The notes below the pieces were generated by a model. It made no database searches and was not told the origin of the DNA. It saw nothing but the letters and a program-made list of their open reading frames with translations. From contig JALRME010000013.1 of NCBI GenBank assembly GCA_026120035.1, forward strand, positions 744,001 through 808,000: DNA of 64,000 nucleotides, given 5' to 3'. Position numbers and translations under genes: made by a program. This DNA is from Coleophoma eucalyptorum. Lineage: Eukaryota > Ascomycota > Leotiomycetes > Helotiales > Dermateaceae. Numbering within the stretch: position 1 is the stretch's first letter; each line of letters opens with the position of its first letter. Shown here one piece after another: positions 33,801-45,840 of the stretch.

Positions 33801-36582
33801 CGCTACTGCAGTGCTCCTTGGACATCGCAAGCACAAATCATCTGCAGATGAGATTCAGTACGAGGATAGACTCGAGACTACGGGAGCTCCGCTTCAGAAG
33901 TCTTTCAAGGACCGTGCATCTGAAGGTCCAATCCCTTCTCCCAAGCACAGCATTGATGCACTAAGTGATGCTGCAAGCCATGAGCAATATCAAATGGGCG
34001 CTAGTGGAATTCCTGATAGACATGATCCTATGCCAGAGATTGGATATGGCGATGGAGAATCTGAAGTCACCACAAATCCGTCCATCATTCAAGGACCTAT
34101 AGGTGGCTCTCAACAGGATCGAGACCATTGGTCAGGCCACGCTACACCTCCTCGTGCTAGAATGTCTCATCCCGGAAGCCCTGCACAGCATAGCGAAGGG
34201 GGCATCAAGGCGGCTGAGGCTGCTCTACTTGGAGCTGCGGCCGGTGCCGGTACTGCGGCTGCCATCTCAAGTCATAACAAGGAATCAGGTCACCAACACG
34301 AGCTGGAAGAACAGGATGATGAATGGCAGAGGACATCTGCAGAACGTAAGCGTGATACTCTTGTCACAAATCCATGGGAGGGGACCAGCCCTGTTGCAGC
34401 ACTTCCAGATGGGCTGGATCATGAAATGCTAGCTCAAGGTAGCGGCTATCAAGGTATTAACCATGATTTTGGTTCCAAGATGGGCTATCATCAAGCTGGA
34501 AGCCCACTCAACATGGCCAAGGACGAAGGCTACATATCCTCAGCACCGAATGCTCGCTCCCCTGGTGCTCACACTCCAGAGCCCAGGACAAAAGGTGTGG
34601 GATTCCTTGATCAAGAGCTTGGAGGTGGCCAAGAAGCAACTGGTGATCCATTCTACACACCAAAGCATAGTCGACACTTGAGTGGTATGTCGCATGGTAT
34701 GGGCTCGCCGTTATACGACAGTGCTACTGGAAATGGAATTGACCGAATTCAATCGAAGGATATTGTTGCTCTGATGGACCATGTAAGTCCACATCGTTCT
34801 CCAATGTTGTATTATTCTGACCCCTTTCATAGCTTACTGTCCGTGATGCACAACGCAGCGCTCGTGACACCGAGATTCTCGTTACACTCGTCCGCGCCGC
34901 TGCTGAGATGCGGAACTCATTCGAGGATATGAAGCGACTCCTGGCTGATACAGAAGATGTCATCATCACTGAGGTACAGCAAAACACTGACAGATCCATT
35001 CAAAAGGCTATCAACGGACCGAGACCTCAGCCGCCAAGTGTTCCAAGATCCTTGAGACAAGGCTCTCAGGACGAAATGTATGAAGATATCCCAACAAAAC
35101 GCAGGAACGTATTTCGTAGAGCCCTGAAGGGATTGAGCATGAAGAGCTCGAATGACCTTGGCAAGATTGAGGATATGCTTGTTCAACTTTTGGGGGAGGT
35201 AGAAGGTCTAAAGGTCGCTCAAGGACTCAAACCCCACTCGAGTGCAGGAGCAACTTATGATGATCTTCACATGCAGCAAGAAGGCAACTATGAGAATGAT
35301 CGTGGATATGAGCCCGAAGGTCACTCCACTACAGCCAGTCATGCCAGCCAATCTGGTCCCCTTTCTATTCCAAAATCACGAGGAACGAGTGCAGCTAAAC
35401 AGCACGATGCGAGGAAATTCTCCGATTATCGAATAAGCACGGTTCCTGAGGGAGATGAGGAGGATCTTGATCCACATGAAGAAGAAATAGACTCCCATGA
35501 ACAAGCAGTTCTAAATAACCAATTCGAAACCAATGAACAACTCCTCACACCAACCCGAGAAGATTTCCGCTCAGGCTCTGCACCGCTCGGGACACCTCCT
35601 CAACATTATATTGAGCCCGCTTCTCTAAGCAACGAGAACACCCCTCGAACGGGAACTGACAAAAGCAAGAAACACAAATCTAGCAGTTCATCTGGCTGGA
35701 TCCCCAAGGTTTCCCGTTGGTCTGAGACAACAGCCTCAACCGTACTGAGGGGTTTCAGGAGTAGTGGACGCAACAGTGGCCGCAAGGAGAACGACCAATA
35801 TGCTGAACCACCTTCAAGGTCCGGTTCGGACCTTGGAAATTATGAGGATCACCACAACCCGTATGGCGATGATAAGCTACATTCAGGCTTTTCAGAAGAT
35901 CAATTGCGTCCCTTTGACGATGATGAGCCAGGTGCTCTCTTGCCGCCTGAAGACCCAAAGTATAAGGCTCACCGCAACTCCTTGAACTTACAGCATCCTC
36001 AACCGCGTCCTGGACAACACTATCAAACGAATCTCGAGTCCCAAGCTCAAAATTATGCCAACGCGCCTCTATCTCCGAAGTCAGTTGACTGGGGATCATC
36101 TACAAGCATCAACCGCTTGCCAGTACCACAGACCAATCGCTATAGCAACACTACAACAAGTGCTGGCGGCAACCTCTCACCAATTTCCGACGGCGGGTAC
36201 TCCAATGGCTCAGCACGAGGTCCTGCGAGGCCACCTAAAGAACCGATAGTACCCGATATTCCTTCCAAACCCCGCCCGAACAAGTTACAAAAGCCCAGTC
36301 CTTTAAGTAATGAGCATCTTGTGTCGGAGACAGCCTATGAAAATGGTTCTCCTGCTGCCAAATTCTCCACGGGAGTTCCAGCAAGAAAGCCGACCGGCCC
36401 TAGGAGCATGGGCTCAGCATCAAAGAGTGGCGAATTGAACAGAGATGATGGAACAGTCATCCGAAGAAACAAGAATAGAGGTATGTGAGATCTTCTTTTG
36501 ACGGGATGCAATATTAACTGAAGCGTCAGATACTTTCGGAACGACTGCCAGCAACCATAGCGGCGAGTCCGAGACATTCTAA
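30811..36582 (+). CDS. Large disordered protein with glycine zippers
   Basis: The exons are 30811-34782, 34833-36480 and 36530-36582, giving 1890 residues. The introns are 50 and 49 nt, and the last exon codes only 17 residues. Most of the protein is Ser/Arg/Glu-rich and likely disordered (RSRSLSRE, RRRRTKSRSRS). Five short Gly/Ala-rich apolar segments occur near residues 223, 473, 657, 990 and 1135, for example IGAGIGALTAAVL and LLGAAAGAGTAAAI. These are usually flanked by Lys/Arg or His. A 12-residue motif, EYELDEHGRKVxM, occurs near 622 and 965. The region after intron 1 (LTVRDAQRSARDTEILVTLV) is the most structured, probably helical. Glycine zippers suggest reversible membrane association or oligomerisation. 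It resembles large unnamed cortical or septal proteins of filamentous ascomycetes, but I do not recognise it. Confidence 0.88.
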
Positions 36583-38144
36583 ATACAGAATTTGGTTGTA
36601 TTAACGACAAAGTGGATAAGATATATGAGTAAAGCAATATACAGAAGGCGAAAGGAGAGATGCTGCAGGAAAGAATACTGCAGATTATGGATAAGGAATA
36701 ACGTACCTCGGATAATATTGTTTAGTTTGAGACAACCTAGATTTGAGGTTGTATCTCACTCTTTGCAATCTTGGATCTGATTGGGACGGAAAGAAGTATG
36801 GAAAACGAGCCAGGAAATAGGAAGGGGCCTTGGTTCGAGCCTACACCACCATAATACCAACAACACACAACGAATGAGCTTGACGACTTGATGACTACAC
36901 CTAAAACTCTCCATACACTACCACCACGACTCATCTACCTATCTAGTCCTTGCTTTTCCGTCACGCATATACCCAATGCTCCTTCCAGGATAGGAGAAGC
37001 AAAAAAGAAAGGGTGTTTTATTTTGTATTTTTCAACCTTTGATGACTCCTTGTCCCTAGTCTTTGTCTTTTGTGTATTCTTCTTTCTAGCTTGGGAATGG
37101 ACAAACTTGGGGTGTTTTCATGCAATGCATATAGTGAAGCAAGCAAATTAGAGGAATTACGGGCCTTTTGATGAATGGATACCTCCTTGTTGCGTTGTTA
37201 AAATACTTGAGTTCTTCATGTCGATCTATATGTGATGTGATATCGACAACCACTTAGAACGCCTTTACGACCCAAACATAACGGTATCAATATCACAAGC
37301 CAGGAAGCCCGAATTTTGTGGTTTGGGACCTATAGCTAAACTTAGGCATAGTGTTGTAGGATGACCAACTTTGAGACACATCTATTGCTTCGTTAAGCTT
37401 TATTATTAGATATTTACGTCAAGTATCGATAGTCAGCTTCCTTACAAGGAAGCAGACATATGCAAGAAGGTTGTCATATGTTCAATTGTCAGGTGCATTT
37501 GAATATAGAACGAGCGTACAAGCTGACAATCTAAGATTTTCAGACCAATAGCGGGCTCTAATGTGCGTCATTTCCCCATAAGGCTTCTAGTTTTCCCGCT
37601 CACATCCATAGTAATTCATTGTGCTTGGTTCTGTGAGGAGATCTTAATTTCATGTTCATTGAATCGAAAGGACCAACCCAAAATCAGATACAAGCCATAT
37701 ACATAAGATCCACCGCTACCACGGACCGAGTCCAGTCCAGTTCTTTTTAGTCTTTCTCAGCTTTAAGATATCATAAATAGAATACGCCCACGAACGCTAC
37801 AAAAACCGACAAGCAGATTTTCTAAACAGCAAGCACCAGCATGACCAAAATATTCCTATAGAAAGTTGAATAGCATAGCATAACAAACAAGACCTGCCAC
37901 TCCAAAAACATAGCACCTGTGTTTCGTATTCCCAGAGTAAAAAGCCAAAGTTCCCAACTCCGTTCTCAAAATGCTTCCAAAGTCTTCCCAGAGACGCCCG
38001 CATAATTCAAAAAAGTGACGCTTCCTACCTTCCCTTCCTGTTTTCTCCATTCTTGGATGGTTCATATACATTAATACATGTGAGATGAACCGACTCCTGC
38101 CTGTCCCGTGAAACCCAATCGAAATAGATATTTTCGTTCTTTCA
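36583..38144. other. Intergenic between convergent genes
   Basis: About 1.56 kb holding the two 3' ends. Short frames such as 36888-37151 are low-complexity. No gene, RNA or repeat is recognised. Confidence 0.5.
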
Positions 38145-41105
38145 TTAATACATTACTTTGCCTCCCATGTTATACCTCGCGTTCATCGAGTGCATGGGAC
38201 TCAGCATCGAAGCGGGCGTCATTGAACCATCGTGAGATCCTAGGGAGGAGCTCATTGTTCCGGTCCGTGATGATAAGGAGCTGCTATTTATTGAGAGCAA
38301 GGTGTCAGCACGCTCAAAGACACCTCCACTGAAGATAGCATTGAACGACGCACTTTGTGGCGTCGAAGGTACAGTTGCCTGGACAGCAGGGCCCAAGGCT
38401 GCACTCTGAGGAGTCACTGGTAGTGGTACCTGCGATGCTGGAGAGGTACCCATTCCATTTGTAGGGCCCGCCGAGGCAAGAAAAGACCATGGCGATGCTT
38501 GTATAAGTTGGCCAGTTTCCTTGACTGCTTTCTGCAGCGGCCTCAAAAGAACAATGACGTCTGTTGGCAATAGGTTGGTAACATTCTTCGCTTCTTTGAC
38601 TTTGATTACTAGATCTGTATATGCCTAAACAATTGTTAGTGGATGCTTTAATGGAAAAGTACAAATCATACGTTGATAAATGCATTGCAAAGCTCCCAGA
38701 ATGCACTTTGGGTCCGTATCCCAGGTTCCTTTAGTTTGATAAGGGATAGTCGTGCCTTCAATGCCTCTGCATTTTGCAACGCTATCGAGCATCTCTGTAT
38801 CAAAATCTGCCAGAATGGTGGCCTGGTCTGATCTGCATTAGACTGCTGACTACTTATCTTCATTGCAGTAACAAAGTGACTAGTGACACTTGGGAGAGTC
38901 CGGATTGCCATCTCTGATGACTGCTGCAGACGCAGGAAGATCCTCTCAAAGAGTCTATCCTCTTCGGTAAAATCTCCACCTCTACCTCCAGAAGTACTAG
39001 ACGAACCAAATGATTCTCCAGAACGAGGCGTGGCGCTGGTCATTGTTGCAGAACGAAGAAAAGGAGGCGGTGGGGTATCTGTTGCGACCCTTAAATTGTT
39101 TGACGAATGCTGTACAACGGTCGCACTTCTGAGTCTTGGACCCACACCTGGTCGTTCTCTGGTTGGCGTAACAGACTTGTCTCTCGGCTGGAACCTCATT
39201 GTCTCTCCCTCCATTGGCTGGTTTCTCATCAATTGTCGCTGGCCTTGAGGATATAGGCTGGCACCAGCATTCCGGACTTCGGCAAGACTTCCAAATACGA
39301 GAAGCAACAGAGTACGAATATATCGTGGATCGCCATTGTTAAGAAGGGTCTCCACGTTCCGTGACAAAAGAGAGCATACATGAATATATGCACTTACGCA
39401 TGTCAAGCAAGCACGATAGACATTCTCGTTGGAACGTGGAACCTCTTCATCCTCCTCGGAATACGTATCGTAGTTCTGTATATCCCGATCAAGCTCCTCC
39501 ACGTGGGTGGATGCATTGTAGAACACTCGCTCAAGACTAGATCTTTTGTTCGGACTATCTCTTGCCAGTCCAAGGAGACTTTGAATGAGAGGGTGGACTT
39601 GGAATAAAGCAAACAAGATTCCTTTCGCGCCCTCAATAATCGGATCTGGAGAGTTTGACTCTCGTTTGCGTTCTGGCAGACTTGACAAACGACGAACATA
39701 AGTAGCACGTTGAGCCACCGAATCTGCAGGGCTAACCGGGCTTCTAGTGTTGCTTATCGCTCCTGGGCCTTGCATAGCAGATCCATGACTGAGGCCTCTA
39801 TAATGGCTGTACCGATTACTCTTGTTTTCCTCAACAGTGCCTAGCTCCGAGGCTTTCTTTGAAACGATCCCCATCCGCCTACTTGCAGGACGTTCCCGAG
39901 AAGCTGCTAACAAGCTCTCGCTGTTGCTACGTACTCGCTCGTTCGCATTTCCGATAGTCAGGGGCATCACGCCTGGCCTTCGGAGTGCAGCATTCTGTTG
40001 TGATAAGCCTCTATAATGTGATCTTGACGGAATGGGTGGCGGTCGTGGGAGGGCTGGAGAACGCAGATCAGGTACATCGGTACCATTTACCTTGATTGGA
40101 AATCTGCCACTGACAACTCGTTTGGGACGCGGCGTCTCAGCTCCTCCCTCACTAGATTCTTCTCCGCCTGACTCCGTCTCCGATCTGTCTGTCATAGCCT
40201 TCTGTTTGAGAAACCGCTTTATCTGTGCAGTAATTGTAACATCATCCACCTCGCTTTCCTGGTATGGCCCATTTGGAGGAGTGGTCGCTTGTGGTTGCAA
40301 TACCTCCTTTGGTGGAAACCTTATTGGATTGCCATCGAGTTTAAGTACCTGAAGAGATGTCATGTCGGCCAAACAAAGCGGCAAATCCTCAATTCGATTC
40401 TTCTGAACAGATAGCACCTTTAAGGAAGTTAAATTTACAATCTCGGGAGGCAATATTCGTAGTTTGTTCCGGCCAAGATCCAGAATTTCGAGAGATGTCA
40501 ATTGGCAAATCTACTTTCAAGGTTAATCACGAGGCCTTGACTTCTGTTCAGCATAACATACCGGCTGAGGAAATTCGCGAATGACATTGTTCCGCACATT
40601 CAGATACCGAAGTGAGGAGCATTCGGAGAATCGTTGTGGAAACGTGGAAATTAGGTTGTGTGACAATGCTAATCTAGATTGCATAGAGTATTAGCTAGTC
40701 ATAATGTAAGACATTGCATAGAAGAGGAACATACCTTTCAAGTTCGTTCTTAATTATATCCACTACCTCTTCTGGGAACTTCTGGATGTTCTTGTGGCTT
40801 AAATCGATTGTCACCCCTGGCTTCAATTCATTGCTGACCCCGCTGGCCTCAGCCGCTTTGTTCTGATTCTCGTCGAGAGCAACTTTCATAGCATCTCGAG
40901 CAAGAGAGACCACCTTTTCAGCAGATATAGATATTTGTGCTGACAGAGATGAATTCGACGCCGCCGGTCGAATCGTCGGATTGGGACCTCTTCGAGCATT
41001 GTCCCTGGGTCCTGGCCGAGCCGGCAGACCATTCGCTACCATCGGCCTTCCAGATGATTGCAATGCTGCGCCCATAGGGCCCATAGGGCCTGAAGGTGCA
41101 TCCAT
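38145..41105 (-). CDS. sog2: SOG2-type leucine-rich repeat protein (RAM network)
   Basis: The exons, in coding order, are 40735-41105, 40562-40673, 38672-40510 and 38145-38624, giving 933 residues. The introns are 61, 51 and 47 nt. After a Pro/Gly-rich N-terminus come about five leucine-rich repeats (residues about 100-230): IDLSHKNIQKFP, LALSHNLISTFP, LNVRNNVIREFP, LDLGRNKLRILP and LSVQKNRIEDLP. The large SOG2 domain follows, with conserved stretches such as RACLTCVSAYIHVCSLL and DPRYIRTLLLLVFGSLAEVRNAG. SOG2 acts upstream of the NDR kinase in the RAM/MOR pathway controlling polarised growth and cell separation. The C-terminal 120 residues are Ser/Ala-rich. A GTAAGT in the SOG2 domain at about 39393-39398 is ignored because the sequence across it is conserved. 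Confidence 0.93.
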
Positions 41106-41799
41106 TGTCCGTAGAATTCACGACCACAGCGGCCGTGATGTGTTGTGTTGTTGCTGACCCTTTCTTGGGAGGAGTGGATGTTTCAACTCTCCTTGCACGC
41201 GAAAACGAGCACAGGGCAGAGAAGGCAGGGAGGGGTCGGGGACCAGCTACTTGGCCGCGAGGAGGTCAAGTCTCGTTCTGGGTAGGCTGAAGATCTCGGG
41301 CATCACTGTATCGATATCGCGTCGTGTGCACCATCACCGTCGATGTTCCCTTTGTTCACCCTAAGGACGAGTGGTTGGGTCCATGGAAGTCGCAGCACGA
41401 ATGATGCAATCTGATTGGATAGAGGCTAGCGCAAACGGCCCCTTTGACGTTCTGACGTTCCTGCATGCACGACGAGGGTTGGAGAGGTTGCAGCGCCTGA
41501 GGCACACAGCCCACTGCCCACTGCCTTGCGAGTTGAATCGCTTGACAAGCTCGACTCGACTCGACTCGACTTGACGCGACTTCATGCTTCTTATGTCTAT
41601 TCATGCATGAAGGGCTGATCTGCAAACACGACCCTCTTTCGCTGTAGAGGATACAGCATTGTCATATATCTCCTACATCTCATATATAAGATGAGGATCG
41701 ACAAACTTCGGATCATTAAGCAGCTGCTTGTTGGTTCTGTATCGTTCTCGTGAAGATATACGCTGCCGTGTCACGTGGCTGAAACCACCTACTGCGACA
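41106..41799. promoter_or_regulatory. Divergent promoter, SOG2 and RecQ
   Basis: About 690 bp between divergent start codons. It contains a CGACT/GACTC pentamer repeat at 41550-41571. No TATA element stands out for either gene. Confidence 0.45.
41550..41571. repeat. GACTC/CGACT pentamer repeat
   Basis: Four CGACT units (GCTCGACTCGACTCGACTCG) lie in the shared SOG2-RecQ upstream region. The GACTC unit is close to the TGACTC core bound by Gcn4-type bZIP factors, but the T before it is missing in most copies. Confidence 0.85.
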
Positions 41800-43389
41800 A
41801 TGCCTCTGTCTCGGTCGAATTCCTGCGTGGATATTGACTTTACTCTGCGAAGAACCTTTAAAAAGACGTCATTCCGGTATGTTGTCGCAAATAAGCCGTT
41901 TCTAAGGCTTCACTACTGATTTGTTGGCCCGCTCAAGACCGCTACAGCGTGAAGTCATTGTTGCTGCTTTGGAAGGACAAGATGTCTTTGTCCAAGCTGC
42001 TACGTCGTTTGGAAAGAGTTTATGTTTTCAATTACCTGCTGTAATTGACCATGGAAGTAAGCTTATCTAAGAACCATATGAAGTAAGCTACCGCTAACTC
42101 ATGTAGTCACCATCGTTATTTCACCTCTATTATCTTTAATGGTTCGTCTAATCCTACAGATGGGACAATATTTTGCTGACCACCTAAAGACGGATCAAGT
42201 CAACGCCCTTCGCTTGGCTGGCATTCGAGCTGGCACCATCAACGGAAATACAGGATTTGAGGAGAAGAAAGACTTGCTGAGAGACTTGGCCACGGGTCAT
42301 CCTCGTACACGGCTTCTTTATGTCACACCAGAGCAGTGTGCGTCTGATCATTTTCGCAAGCACCTTTCTACTGTTTACGAGCAACAAGAGCTTGCTCGGA
42401 TTGCTGTTGACGAGGCCCATTGTATATCAGAATGGGGCCACGACTTCCGCCCGTCCTTTAAGCAGCTATGCTGGTTTCGAGAGAGCTTTCCAGATGTGCC
42501 TATCATCTGCCTCACCGCGACGGCCACTGCGCAAGTGCGTAGAGACATCATCTCTACCATGGGTCTCAACGAATCTAAGACGAAAGTCTTCACTATGACC
42601 ACAAGTCGAACGAATCTTCACTATGAAGTACGCTTCAAATGTGATGAGGAAGATCACTTCGAGGATTTTCTCACATGGCTCAAAAGTACACATCGGCGGC
42701 GAGCTGAAGACCCACAACGTCGTACTCAACTTAATAAGAAACAGGAACGAGTGGACAACGTCCCTGGTATCATCTACGCCATAACTCGTAATGAGTGTGA
42801 AAGCATTGCAGCACGGTTACGATCGAATAAAATTGGAGCCAAGCCATACCATGCAGGACTTACCACCCAAGAGAAGAACGAAACACTCCAACGGTGGGTT
42901 AATAACGACGAAGGCTACGATGTCATCGTAGCCACCACAGCATTTGGTATGGGCATCGACAAAGAAAACGTGCGATTCGTGGTCCACTGGTCAATTCCGA
43001 AGTCCTTCGAGGGTTTCTACCAAGAAGCTGGACGCGCAGGTCGGGATGGCAAAGCAAGCCTCTGCATAATGTACTATAGCCGAGAAGACCGGGATCGAGC
43101 GTTCAAGCGAATCGGAAACGACAAGAAAGAAGCATCGAACTTGACTGCCAGAATGAAGAGCTTGCAGGCATTGATAGACTACTGCGAAGAAACCAATACC
43201 TGCCGCCATGTTTTGATTTGCCAATACTTCGGCGAGCTCACTATACCAGAATGTGACTATGCTTGTGATTGGCATAAAGATTCGAAAGCATTGAAGAGAG
43301 CGAAGACAAATGGCTTGCAAAGTGAGGAATGGGTCAGTACGCAAAGAGACATGGGCCGTTTCGACGATGGTTGGGATGGTTATGATTGA
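41800..43389 (+). CDS. Compact RecQ-family DNA helicase
   Basis: The exons are 41800-41876, 41938-42056, 42107-42141 and 42190-43389, giving 476 residues. Exon 3 is only 35 nt. Intron 3 (48 nt, in frame) has a GTTCGT donor and a GCTGAC branch point. Removing it restores the RecQ motif SPLLSLM-x-DQV. Visible motifs are motif 0/I (RPLQREV, then ATSFGKSLCFQLP at 47-59), DEAH box at 151-154 with CISEWGHDFRP, CLTATAT (III), the helicase C half with GMGIDK, and motif VI QEAGRAGRDG at 355-364. The zinc-binding region follows (Cys 409, 415, 421, 432, 436). The protein ends about 40 residues later, so it lacks the winged-helix and HRDC domains. RecQ helicases unwind 3'-5' at replication forks and recombination intermediates. 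Confidence 0.93.
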
Positions 43390-44167
43390 TAGCACGACTA
43401 TCTCTATGAGATTATGATTCGCTGTTCACCGTCGGCCAATATGGCCCAGGCAATAGGTAAGATCCCATAGCCGACATAGAAAATAGAAATGCTGACCAAG
43501 TTCAGGTTCAAAATAGCAGACTTTGGGAGGTCGACAAAAACACCGTCACTTACACACGGATCGCTATGAAAAAGAACGCTAGAATTGCAACGATAACACC
43601 AAGCTCCTCAGTTCTGGCTATCAAGAATGAAAGTGTCATGTTCGAGCTGCATTTTTGTTCCTACATCAAGATTTGACATGAATACCACAGAAACTTATTG
43701 CCGCGTGCCTTCTCCTTAAGCCTAAGGATCCAGATTTTGGACCTACCTCAAACAGTGGATTGGCTCATGACTAAGGTAATGAGCAAGCTGTGAGATGTAA
43801 GCACAGCAATTTAAATGACTGGAGGACATAAGAGTACAGAGTGATGTGGGAGGAATGAGAGGAGCAGGCAGAGATAATCTGATCACATCTCGCAGAAGGT
43901 ATTCCAGCAACTTCGCTGAGCAAACAAAAGGATGGAACATGACAGTGACTCCTTGGTTTCTGAAGAACATCCATTTGTAAAATACCAGCATTCTAAAAGA
44001 CAGACCCATTCTCCCCCATGCCATGTCAATAAACCAAATTAATCAAATTCGCCAAATACCACGTCTTTATGTTGTCGCATTTGGGCTCTTGAAAAAGAAT
44101 GGACGAACGGCATTCTACCGTACTCGCATATCGCAGCATAATCCCATGATAATCAGTGGTTCTGTAT
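43390..44167. other. Intergenic between convergent genes
   Basis: About 780 bp containing two 3' ends. I see no gene or repeat. Confidence 0.5.
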
Positions 44168-44487
44168 TTATTTCTTGCCTTCGGCGGCTTTCTTTGCGTC
44201 GGCTAGAGACGAAATTTATTAGCAACTTTAACTCAAATCGTATATACTGCATGGTAACCTACCAGCAGCCTGCTTCTCTCTCATCTTAGCAGCGACCTTC
44301 TCCTTCTCGCGCTGCATCTCAGAACCGGTCATGGTGTTCTTGCTTTTCTAGAAAGGTGAAATTGTCAGCATGGTGAAGATTGTCGCAAGCACCGCTTGGA
44401 ATATGTGCCGGGGGGCAATCTTACCTCGCCCGCCATCTTCTTCTGTGTGGCCTCACGAGCCTTGTCTCTCTGATTACCTCTGGCCAT
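44168..44487 (-). CDS. SERF-type small basic protein
   Basis: The exons, in coding order, are 44425-44487, 44263-44347 and 44168-44202, giving 60 residues. The introns are 77 and 60 nt, all with GT-AG ends. The protein starts MARGNQRDKAREATQKK, the signature of the 4F5/SERF family, and continues with KSKNTMTGSEMQREKEKVA before an Ala/Lys tail. SERF proteins are tiny, highly charged and disordered. In animals they modify amyloid formation and bind RNA in the nucleolus. The gene is so split that only parts of it appear as open frames. Confidence 0.93.
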
Positions 44488-45840
44488 ATTGAGGAATATG
44501 TTGTTCCCTGTCCGCGATTCTTGAGGGGCTCCGAAGTCTGGGTTTTGCCTGCGTGGCTAGAGTGAGATTGGAACACGGAAATGTGAGGCTGAGAATGTTT
44601 GGGAGACAAGACGGGGGGAACGAGTGGGAGGGCTCCAAAATATGCGGGCAAAAGCAATGGTTCCGTTGCGGCCGCATGTCCGTTCTAGACCACATTGACT
44701 GATGGCTTAGCGCTGAGCTACAGTAGAGGCATCACATGATTGTACTGGGGCGGAAAGATGCGTCGGGGTTGATAAGCGAGCTCGGCGAGCTAAAGGCGAC
44801 GGACAGCCCAGTGGTAGTGAGTGGCAGCTTATCATTGAGGCGAGATACATGGACACTGTACTTTCCAATCGTCTATACATAGCAATGGCGTCTTTCTTCT
44901 GTCTGACGATTGTCGAGTGTTCGTCTCTGATACCGTTCATTTTGCTACGGCAGCTCTTAGACCGGTGTGGTGCATGGGACGAAATAGAAACATTTTCAAA
45001 TACCATCGTCCAATGCTTCCTCGTCCTACCGAGCAGCTTGAAACATTCAGGGGATGCGTTCCCGGCAGACAAGCTCCAACTTCACATACTTCACGGCGCC
45101 TATTTCAGCATCCATTGGTCCTGGGCATGACGATCTGAAGTCGGGAGATCGCTTTTCACCACAGGATTTCCCTGCGACAGCACAGATCTGCGACGTTGCG
45201 AGGATCCTCTCGAGTCTCGATCTGCATGAAAACTGTCCGACGAAGTCAGTGCACAACGCGTCTTCGTCCAGTCATTGGCAGTGAAACAGGAATATAGCCT
45301 TTTGTTGCATGCTGAAGCACTCCCTCCATGCCGGGAAGTACATGCCATTGGGCTTCCATAAAGAACTCTCTCAAAGCGAGGAACTCTTGGGCTCGGAGTA
45401 TTTCAGATCAAGCCGTAATTCTCCACATGGAGTTTAGTTCTGGTTTGGGATGGCAGCTTCCATAAGAACCTCGAGGCGTCTCATTGCCGTTTTCTTATGC
45501 TTCTTTCCAAGTATTGTCCTTGTCTTCCACAATACTAACGCTCTCTCCCTGTTAGCCGCGGAGTAATGACGAGCAAGTTTAGTTGAGATAGCCGAGTATA
45601 CATTGTTCATGTTCTTCTTCAAACCTCTACTCTTTTCCAACATCTCTCTTTCAAGTTCTTAGTCTTAATTTCGAGTTCTAAACTCAACCGCCTTCGAGTC
45701 CTTGCTGCAGGCAGCCAAATTCACTTTCACTGTTCTGCTCTAGTAATGTATGTATATCATCTACAAGGTAATCTGATCAGAACTGTCAAACAGTGACTTA
45801 CATTCTGTTAGCACACTACTTTCATTCACATCCGACCAAG
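44488..45840. other. Intergenic, no gene recognised
   Basis: About 1.35 kb. A plus frame of 93 codons at 44849-45130 and a minus frame of 121 codons overlap and lack recognisable features, so I call neither. The last 200 bp is the likely leader of the 45841 gene. Confidence 0.45.

Noticed and set aside
39375..39400. GTAAGT donor within the SOG2 domain (minus strand)
   Set aside because: The sequence across it (CVSAYIHVCSLL) matches the family, so it is coding.
44707..45130. Overlapping plus (93) and minus (121) codon frames
   Set aside because: They overlap, lack conserved features and sit in a likely promoter region.
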